Assembly: GCA_013365365.1 (NCBI GenBank)
Contig: JABVXU010000304.1
Span: 1-64,000 of the forward strand
Direction: 5' to 3'
DNA length: 64,000 nt
Source: Cruorifilaria tuberocauda
Lineage: Eukaryota > Nematoda > Chromadorea > Rhabditida > Onchocercidae
Shown one piece after another: positions 55,162-64,000 of this stretch (positions are counted from its first letter, which is position 1; every line of letters begins with the position of its first letter). The notes beneath the pieces were generated by a model that worked only from the letters and a program-made list of their open reading frames with translations, had not been told where the DNA came from and searched no databases. The position numbers were made by a program, and so were the translations under genes.

Positions 55162-55193
55162 TGTTGATGATGATGATGATGATGGTGTTGATG
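55108..55193. repeat. (TTG)n(ATG)n trinucleotide repeat
   Basis: About seven TTG triplets followed by ATG triplets with GTGTTG interruptions. On the minus strand it reads CAT repeats followed by CAA repeats, the same order as the His/Gln-coding tract in the forkhead exon 2.4 kb away. Confidence 0.85.
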
Positions 55194-56881
55194 ATTACTT
55201 TCAAATGTTCCATGTTTATATCATTTAGGGCTTTTTAACGATGACTGGGATATGTCAAAGTTCATGTCAAGAGAAATGGACAACATTGATTATTTGAAGT
55301 GTTTCATTAATTCATCTTTTATTACTTTAATCAATTTGGTTAGCAACAATAATGGAAAAATTTAGCATTGTAGCAAAATAAATTTTTACTCTAATGCTAT
55401 AATTATCACACAAAATGTACTTTACTTTAATTAATTATTTAACTTTAAAGTTCAAATTTAATTACATAATTGTTATACGAAATGAACTTAACTCTAATTG
55501 TATAATTATTTGGATTTAATAAAACAGAATAAACTTTAGTCTAATCATATAATTGTTTATAGCCGAATTTTAAATAAGTAGAATAATAGAAATAATTCCA
55601 TTACGAAATTTTAATTTTATAAATTTTAATAAAATGGAAGGATAATTTCAAATAACGATTAATTAAAATTGTTAGCTTTTAATTAATTCAATTAGTTATT
55701 ATTATCACTTTTAAAATGATGAATGGGAAAAACTTTTCTAAATTTTAGCAAAATAATTGTTTTGTTAACCCTTAACCTCTTTAGCCAGATGTTACCATTA
55801 TTTTTATTAAAAATATATTGATTATTGAATTCGTTCTTGATAAAAAGTACGTATTGATAAGTAAATTGATAAAATTGATAAATAAATAATGATTAGAGTT
55901 CAAATGTTTCTATATTAAATAAAAAAATAAATATTTTTCCACCCAACAAATTTTACCTATTTACTTAGCCTAGAACTAGCAATGATATATACCAAATCGA
56001 TTATCATTTGGTATTAAAATTTCACAAAACTATTTAAGTGTAATTTTAATTTAAATATTTGATTCAAAACGCTTACAAAATTTTTCATGAGATCAAAGAA
56101 ACTATCAATTACAGTAGAATATAAAATTTTGCACAAAATTTTTATAATTAAATACTTATATCAAATAATCATAATCATAACCGAAAACTTTAATTGAAAT
56201 ATAACAAATTAAATTTTTTCTGTAAATATATTAGTGATATAAAAGCAAAGAAATTATCTTCAATCTAATTTCAGGATTGAAATAGATTGCTACAAATGAT
56301 CAGTTAAATTAAGTTCAAAGTTTTTTCTTTTTTTTTTTTTTTGGAATAATACTAAAAAATTTTCTACTTCTTCAATCTTTTTTAATTATAGCATTGTTTT
56401 AAATACCTTTTTAATTAAACATGATTTAAAATATCAAAATAATATCTATTAATTTAAAATAATATCTATTAAAATAATATCTTTGAAATAATATTTAAAA
56501 TAATATCTATTAAATCATGGAACTTTATTTTGTTTTGAACATCTTCTCATTTATCATGATTCTTCAGATACCTTATATTAATTATGGTATTATGTTAAAT
56601 ACCTTTTCAATTAAACATAATTTAAAATATCTATTTAATTATGCAACTTTTTTTTCAAACATCATTTCAATTATAATGCTATTTTAAAAAAAATTTAAAA
56701 TTTTAAAACAATTTTAAAATTAAAAAAAAAAAAAAAGATTTTTGAGAATACCTTATCAGTTATAGTATTATTTAAAATTTCTGCTAATTCCGCTTGGTGT
56801 TGCAAGAAGATCTTATCGTGTTCTGATAATTGATAGCCACGCCCTCAAACTTTGGTACTCTTTCATCAACAATCAACATCG

Positions 56882-56888
56882 GTAAACA
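56882..56888 (+). promoter_or_regulatory. Forkhead-type binding site GTAAACA
   Basis: Exact match to the core forkhead consensus, about 600 bp upstream of the forkhead start. A 7-mer match is weak evidence alone in AT-rich DNA. Confidence 0.25.
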
Positions 56889-57485
56889 AATGATACATTC
56901 GGATATCGTTTGAGATGAGTGTATTAGCGATATTTTTCTCCATCAATTCTTTCATGTTTATTTCTTATCACTGTTAAAAAGTTAATTTTCTTTTAGTTAA
57001 TTTTTTGTTTATTAATTTTTCATTTTTTAGAAATAATATTTTGTTTATTAATTTAAGTTAATTTTTCGTTTAAAGTTAATTTTTCGTTTATTTCTTATCA
57101 CTGTTAAAAAGTAACTGTTAGAAAGTTATCAAAGTTTCTTTTTTTTTCACTGATTATTCATTATTTCATTACTTATTAATTAATTAATTAATGAGTATAT
57201 CGATATTTTCCTTTTATTAATTTTTAGAAATGTTTGGTTAGATTCAACATTCTTACTATATTGGATATATTTACGGGTGAAGGAAGAAAATCATCAACAA
57301 AATATTATTGCTAATTTAAAATGAAAAAACATGGGCTATAAATGTTATTAGTCTATTTCCAGTAAGTCTGTGCAAATATTTATTCATTCGCTGAATAACT
57401 ACTCAATTACAATATTTTATAGTATATTACTGGATAAAGTTATATCGAGAAATTACTTTGAATATTTTCTCTGAAAATTCAAATA

Positions 57486-57695
57486 ATGGATTTATTTGGT
57501 ATTGATAATTTCATGTCGCATTCAAATTTATTACTGTCACAGAAAACAGACGAATTATTACACCAATCATTACACCATTATTATCATCATCATCATTTTC
57601 ATAATCATGATAATCATCATCATCATCATTACCATCATTATCACAATCATAAGCCATCATCACAGCAACAACAACAGCAACAACAACAACAACAA

Positions 57696-57728
<33 letters not shown>

Positions 57729-59657
57729 AAACAAAAACAAAAACAACAACAAAAACAACACGAGCAATATCATCGAAATGATAATCATCAATCAAAACCT
57801 CAACCATCCTATATTGGCCTTATTGCAATGGCAATTCTAAGTTCAAAAGATAAAAAAATGGTACTCTCTGATGTTTATCAGTGGATTATCGATAATTATC
57901 CATACTTTCGAACACGTGGTGTTGGATGGCGAAATTCAATCAGGCATAATTTAAGCTTAAATGATTGCTTCATTAAAGCTGGCCGATCAGAAAATGGAAA
58001 GGTAGGAAAAATAAACAACAAGTTATGATTTAATCCATTTTGAAAAAAAAAAAAAAAAAAAAAGATTGTTTCAATCAAACCTGAAAAGTATACTTAGCAA
58101 AGAAAAGTAATATGCAATGATAGGCTAATTACCTAAATTAAGTAATTAACTTTTATCTAAGTTATTAATTTATACCAATTTATATTTCATTTAGATATAA
58201 ATAATTACAAAAATAAAATCCTCCTTTTTTATCCTATTCATTCTTTTGTAAAAATTTTTTATTAAGGGACATTATTGGGCAATTCATCCGGCAAATTTGA
58301 ATGATTTCAAAAAAGGTGATTTTCGAAGACGACGTGCCCAACGGAAGGTTAATAAATCATTTTTAATTCTTCTTTTCAATTTAATAAAATTAAATTTAAA
58401 AAAAAAATTTCAAAAACAGTTTTTGTTTTGGGGAAAAAAAATATGATTGAAATTGATTACTTAATAGATTTTGAATTTCTGTATTATTTTTTCATCAAAT
58501 ATAAAATGCTGTAAATGATTAATTTCGAAAAACGAAATATGAATATAAAATATGAAATATGAAATACGGGAAACTTACTTGTTCTATTCATATGATTTAG
58601 TAAAAAAAGTAATTGTAAACAATTAAATTCGAAAAATAAAATACAAAATATGAAAATGGGAAAGAAAAAGTTACTCATTTCATTTATATGATTTAGTAAG
58701 AAAAGTAGGTATTTAGCTAAGTATTTTTGGACTAATTTTTTTTGAAAAATAAAAAAAATTTAAGTGAAAATTGGAATGTAAGTGAACAAACATTTGAGTT
58801 TTCATTAGATATTATCATTCAATGATACGAAACTTTGATTAAACAAATTTTTATTATCAATTTATATTTATTTATTAATTTTTTGGCATTTATAAATTTT
58901 TAATTTAAATTTGAATGAAATTAATCAATTCTTAACAATTATTTCGCATTTAGTCATTAATCATCAAAAAAAAATATGCAGCGATGATTTTAAAATATTG
59001 ATTAAATCAAATTAAATTTAAAATATTAATTAAATCAGTTAAAAGATGATTAAGATCAAGAAAAAAAACCTTATCATTAATATAGCGATTATTCAATAAA
59101 TATGCCTTCTATACCAAAAGCAAAACATATTATGCCAACTCTTAAATGATATTTATTTTATGCAGTTCAATTATTGGTGTTAATAAATTATTGATTTGTT
59201 AAAATTTTCAATTACCGTAATATGTTAAATACCGTAATATTTTAACTGAAAAAATAATAACAAAATATTAAATTGTTTAAGCTTAATTTAAATTTATAAA
59301 AGAAGGAATTAAAAATTTCAGGTAATATTAATAATAATAAATTATTGATTTGTTGAGAATTTTTCGAATATTCTAAAATAGTAATTAAAATAGAAATGCA
59401 AAATATTAAATTACCAAATTTTATATTTCGAAAAAAAAAATTTTTTTTAGGTACGACGTCATATGGGTTTAACGGTAAACGATTATGAATGCTCCGATGA
59501 TAGTCCAATTGGTACACCAATACCGACAAAGAAATCATTTACGATTGAATCAATTTTACGTCCAGAATTTCCACAACAACCTTTATTACCATTTATGCAT
59601 ACTATATTACCGTTACCGTTACAGTATCATTTGTACAGTAATTATTTTTATATTTAA
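57486..59657 (+). CDS. FoxQ2-type forkhead transcription factor
   Basis: Three exons: 57486-58001, 58267-58347, 59451-59657; 267 aa. Residues ~30-55 are His-rich (CAT codons) and ~60-95 Gln/Lys-rich (CAA/CAG/AAA codons). The forkhead domain runs about 104-200: [20 protein letters not shown], the recognition-helix block [16 protein letters not shown] (147-162), [15 protein letters not shown] and [18 protein letters not shown]. The QRKVRRHMGL end and the wording of the recognition helix favour FoxQ2. A C-terminal FTIESIL (229-235) resembles an EH1 Groucho-binding motif, so it may repress transcription. The DNA-contact residues N, R, H and S of the recognition helix look intact. The start is the ATG after an in-frame AT-rich leader; an acceptor TTTCCAG at 57362 may be a trans-splice site. 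The C-terminus beyond EH1 is short. C. elegans fkh-10 is a possible counterpart, from memory. Confidence 0.9.
57583..57762 (+). repeat. Coding (CAT)n and (CAA/CAG)n tract in forkhead exon 1
   Basis: The tract encodes a His-rich run followed by a Gln-rich run broken by lysines (AAA). The lysine codons look like single-base interruptions of CAA. Likely length-variable between strains. Confidence 0.85.
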
Positions 59658-59941
59658 TATTTATTGATAAAATATTTTCGCCATTTTGTAATTAAATATC
59701 AACTGATTGAAAAAATTAATATTAGATAAATTAAAATCAAATTTTTAAAGCAATTCTTTTTTGCAATGATATCATTTGTTGCGATTATAATTGAAATATT
59801 AATTAAAACTGAATTTCTTTTCTTTTGGGCTATTATAAAGTTTTCCAATTACTTTATTTTGATTCTATTTTGAGCATAAAGCTGAAATTAATTCTTCAAA
59901 TAATTAATTATTAGCTAAATAAGTTAATTAATAAGTTGATA

Positions 59942-60300
59942 AATTGTAATTTCTTTTTTATCGCCATGAGCTGTAATAAATTATGGTTTGTCTCTTATCA
60001 AAATGAATTATCATTCATTACTTGTTAGTAAATAAGTTAATTTTTGTTTTTTACTTAATTATAGTGATTTGTGATTATAAGCATATGATTATAAACGCAA
60101 TAATTCCCTTTATTTGCAGTACTTGTTATAATAAACCATGATTCCATATTTTATCATGATTAATTATAATTTATCTCTTTTCCCGATAAATTTCAATTTA
60201 TTTCTTATCATGATGAATTGTAATTTCTTTTTTATCGCTATCAATTGTGATAAATTACGATTTGTTTCTCATTAAGATAAATTATAATTCATTATTTATC
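59942..60300. repeat. Spaced ~80 bp duplication with TTATCA/TGATAA words
   Basis: AATTGTAATTTCTTTTTTAT begins copies at about 59943 and 60217. Both continue with TCGC(C/T)AT, an AATAAATTA/GATAAATTA block, a TTTGT(C/T)TCT block and an ATTCATTA end. The intervening DNA carries shorter fragments, including several TTATCATGAT-type near-palindromes. Confidence 0.7.
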
Positions 60301-63124
60301 ACGATAAATATTATTATGTTTCTTTATAAGATTTCTATGATATTTTCATAGTATATTAATTACAATGATTATTTCATGATAAACCGATGCTATCCATCAT
60401 TTTTATTTTTCTTAGTAAAAATAACTAATGAATTAATTAATTAATTATTTATTAAGGATTATATAATGAACTATTATTAAGGTTATTACTTTAATTACTG
60501 CAAGGGTAAATAATTTACTAAGATTCAAAAAAAAAAAAATAATTCACTAATTCATAAAAAATGGATCAAAAGAGATTGATCCCTAATTTATAATCATCTA
60601 TATTTATTTTAATCATTGATAAAATGATAGTATGAAATTTCAAAATAGCTGACAACACTTATCTCATTTCATCATTCATTTCAGATTTATTCATATATTC
60701 TGAAATTTGACCCGAATAATGATTTCTGTTGCATGTGTAAATTATTTAAAAGTCAATAATAATGATAATATGATGATAACGTCAGGAAAGAGTTCGGGAA
60801 TCACTTTAAATAGTTCCATTAATCAATAATTATCATTATTAATAATTAATTAATAAATAATTAATAATTAATAATAATTATTATTATTAATAATAAATTA
60901 AAATATTAATAGTTAAGTTTTAAATTTTTTAAAAATTCCTGCAAATAGGCGAAAGTACAGAATTTTATAAAAGTTTTGGTTTTAAAAAAATAACGATAAC
61001 TGTAGTTTAGTTAAGCAATTTGCATTTATAAGCAAATATGAAAACGTAAGATTACGAATTCACCTTTCTCACGCACGCGTGACGATATTACGCTTCCGAC
61101 AAGTAAATGAAATAATGTTTAAGCATAAACAATAAACATTGATTGAGAATTACAAAACACAAGAATTTTAAATTTAAAATAAAATTTAAATTCTGTATAA
61201 TCTAATAAGCATCACTAAAGCATCCTTTTGTAATTTCTTTATTACTTAACTTTTTTTAGTTACTAGCAGGTTACCTTACTGTTTAGTAAAAAAAGGTTTT
61301 GATAGAATATAATATGAAGTAGACGTAGAATAACTGGCAATTCATTATCATGAAATTGATAATCTAAACCAATCCATTAATTTTATTTGATACGGAAAAT
61401 GTGAATAAATCAAGAATGATTTAATTAATTGATTAGATTGATTAATTAACTGATAAGTGTTTAAAAGCCATACATTTATTTCAGCTTCAAGCATTTTTGC
61501 CAATAAAACGACGAAATTTCATTTATTTCCTTCTTTATAAGTTGCTAGAAAAATTAAAAATAAAACTAACAAATTGTATAAATTAATTCTTTTCATTAAT
61601 TTAAATCAAATATTCACATTGTTTTAATGGAAAAAAATCATAAAGCAATTAATTAATTAATTAATTAATTAGAACGTAACTAATTATAAGAAATGATTAG
61701 TTAATATTTGTTAGAATTTTAGATGGTAATCTGAAATAAACATTAAATAAAACTTAGCAAATTAATTGAAATGTTTAATTTTCAAGTTTAATTAATACAA
61801 TCGATGATAATAATATAGCTCTTAATTAATTTGCAATTAATATTATTTACTTTATATGCTTTTGGTAATTTTCAATAGTTTTGTTAATTGTTTTCTTTTA
61901 TTTAAAATTACTTTTAAGCAAAAAATTGTTGGAAAAATATTTTTAATTCCTATTAAATCTCTGTTATATCTTTTTCATGATATTATTTATAATTGGATAA
62001 ATGAAATAATTCGGTTTTATAAATAAAATTTTTTAATTTTAGACTGATAAAATAAATAAAAAATTAAAAGTAATTGAAAAGAAATTGAGTAAAAAGAAAC
62101 ATGGAAGGAAAAAAAAATACTAATTTAACAAATAAATTGTTAATGTTTATGCAATCATTGATGAAAACATTTTTCTCGAATGTAATAAATAAGAAACAAA
62201 TGAAAATTTAAAAAAAATGAATTAAAAGAGAAAAAAAGAAGAAAAAACAGGAAAATATTAAAGCTAATTTTTTTTAAAAAAAAGAGAAAGTTAACTAAAA
62301 TATATTATTTCCTCTCATTTCAGCAAGAAAGTAAAAAACAAAAAAAAAAGAAAGGCGAAAAAAAAAACATTTCAAAGTGCTAATTTTTACTTTAGCTAAA
62401 CAGAACAAAATAGCTTCTTCATGTTTTTTTCTTTCCTTCTCTCCTCATTATCTTTTTTGTTTAAATATCATTTTTAAGAGGAATCGTTAAACTCTCCAAC
62501 TTCTCCTCATTTTGCCATTTGCACTTATAATTAATTAGCTATTGTTAATTACTAAGTAATTCATGATTTTATCCTTTAACTCAAATTTATAATATGAATA
62601 CTGTATTAGTAATTAGTTAGCTATTATTAATTATTAAATAATTCATTATTTATTCTTTAATTTGAAAATATAGTATGAATCTCGATAATGTTGCTTCCTG
62701 AATTGCATAATTTAAATAAATCAGTAATTGAAAGAAAGAAAGAAAGAATAAGTAGGTGAAAATAAATAAGTGCATAGTTTCTAATATAATTATTTCTGAT
62801 TAATTAAATACTTAATTGAGATAATTATTTCTGATTAATTAAATACTTTTACTTTTAATTTTAAATTTTAATTTTCTAGCAGTTAAAAATTCCTTCAAAA
62901 ACTATCGTATCGTTTGATTTCGTTCTATTTTTTTTTAGCCTAAACAAAGGATTTGAATTGGTTTATTTATTTATTATTTGACATTCTTTAGTTGTTTGTT
63001 ATTTGCTAAAAGCAAAATGCAAAAGCTAAATTAATTAATAATACTTTTAATAAACAAATAGAGCAGATACTCTATGAGGGGTTAATTTTGAGTTTTCATA
63101 AACAAATAGAGAATTAGGATAAAA

Positions 63125-63200
63125 TAGTTGCAATTATCATTTTTGATACAACAAACCAATAACAATAAGCTATTACTCAATAACAATAAGCTATTGCTAA
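63125..63200. repeat. Short tandem duplication AATAACAATAAGCTATT
   Basis: AATAACAATAAGCTATT occurs twice in tandem at about 63158 and 63180 with a CTCAAT spacer. Confidence 0.75.
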
Positions 63201-64000
63201 ATCTTTGCAAATAGTTTAATTTAAGGAAATTTTATACCTAGTTTTATCATTATCAAATGTTATCGATGATATTTGAATTAATGTTTTATCGATTTACTTT
63301 GTTTTAATTACTCATTAACTAATATAGATGATACAATTACTCATTAACTGATATCGATGATATCATTAACTGATATATACATCTATCGATTGATGATATA
63401 TATAGAGATTTATACCTCAATTTTCTTATCAGTTCGTTCTTATCAATTTTTCAGAATTTTTCGGATAAATAAAATATGAATTTTTGCTATCTTATGTTAT
63501 CAATTTTCTTATCAAATTTTGTTATCATTCATGCTAGTTGGGAAAATGATATCTCAGTTCATTGTTCAAAATTTAACAATCGGTTGAATTTTAAATTGGA
63601 ATCTTTCACCCAGACAATTCCCATTCCTCTTTCATAACAGGAAGTTTGATAAATTACTGTTATGACTAATAACGGATACGATAAAGTATCTTATCAGTTT
63701 TCACTCTCATTTCTGATAGTTGAAAAACTGATATGATAAACAAATGATAAGCTATTGCTGCATCGTTGCATCAATTAATCATTTTGCTTCGGTTTTTTTA
63801 AACCTTTCAGTACAAGGATTCCTTTTATCTCATTGTTTTAACTTTATCAGTCTAATAATTACTTTTATCTCATATCAATGTTTTATCTTATCAGTCCATA
63901 ACTATCAGTCCAATAATTACTTATATTTCATGCTAAATGTTATTTTATTCATTTCTTTTCTTTCCTCTTTCAAATAATAATTCATTTGACCTTTTATTTT

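Larger units (their letters stand above)
49029..57485. other. 8.4 kb gene-poor region upstream of the forkhead gene
   Basis: After the hnRNP M-like 3' UTR there is no exon-like sequence. It is AT-rich with GT, GAGGAA, ATT/GTT and TTG/ATG microsatellites, a 108 bp duplication built on an 18 bp core, and two slightly GC-richer islands near 54.3 and 54.7 kb. It may act as regulatory DNA for the forkhead gene. A forkhead consensus GTAAACA lies at 56882-56888. Confidence 0.6.
59658..64000. other. AT-rich right flank without genes
   Basis: 4.3 kb with no exon-like sequence. It contains a dispersed ~80 bp duplication (59942-60300), poly-AT runs, small duplications near 63125-63200 and 63305-63370, and many TTATCA/TGATAA words between 63420 and 63920. 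A 77-codon frame at 63744-63977 has no family resemblance. Confidence 0.6.

Noticed and set aside
57511..57807. Minus-strand poly-Val/Asp frame
   Set aside because: Antisense shadow of the coding CAT/CAA tract of the forkhead gene.

Overview
Eukaryotic, AT-rich (roughly 70% A+T) nematode DNA, most likely from a filarial or related clade III worm. The evidence is many small exons with GT..AG introns, T-rich 3' splice sites (TTTCAG or TTTTAG) and unspliced-looking AG acceptors just ahead of several start codons, as expected for spliced-leader trans-splicing. All protein matches are to conserved animal housekeeping families. The species cannot be fixed from the sequence. I see no rRNA, tRNA, CRISPR, prophage or intact transposon.

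Layout: 0-4.9 kb is repeat-rich DNA without recognisable genes (a GAAAT-based minisatellite and a ~143 bp tandem array). 4.9-22.2 kb carries three plus-strand genes: a CD2AP/CIN85-like SH3 adaptor, thioredoxin-like protein 1 (TXNL1, thioredoxin plus PITH) and COG subunit 1. 22.7-30.7 kb carries two minus-strand genes: PIGU (GPI transamidase subunit) and UBR7 (UBR box plus PHD). 32.0-39.9 kb carries two plus-strand genes: a ZDHHC3/7-like palmitoyltransferase and GPAA1 (a second GPI transamidase subunit). 40.5-44.5 kb carries two minus-strand genes: a CALML4-like EF-hand protein and a TLS1/C9orf78-like spliceosome-associated protein. 45.4-49.0 kb is an hnRNP M/MYEF2-like protein with three RRMs. 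49.0-57.5 kb is an 8.4 kb gene-poor stretch of microsatellites, and 57.5-59.7 kb is a FoxQ2-type forkhead gene with a long His/Gln tract. 59.7-64 kb is AT-rich with no gene.

The gene models were rebuilt exon by exon with phase-consistent splicing, giving ten complete predicted proteins. The exon joins inside recognised domains agree with family alignments recalled from memory; weaker joins are flagged. Functional themes are the secretory pathway and lipid modification (COG1, PIGU, GPAA1, ZDHHC) and RNA processing (TLS1, hnRNP M). Two subunits of the same five-subunit enzyme, GPI transamidase, lie about 10 kb apart (start codon to start codon). No wholly new system was recognised. The best leads are the PIGU/GPAA1 clustering, an exact capping-protein-interaction motif in a two-SH3 adaptor, a possible alternative 3' end that brings that gene within ~180 bp of TXNL1, an ATG-only first exon, and repeat or hairpin islands around the forkhead gene.
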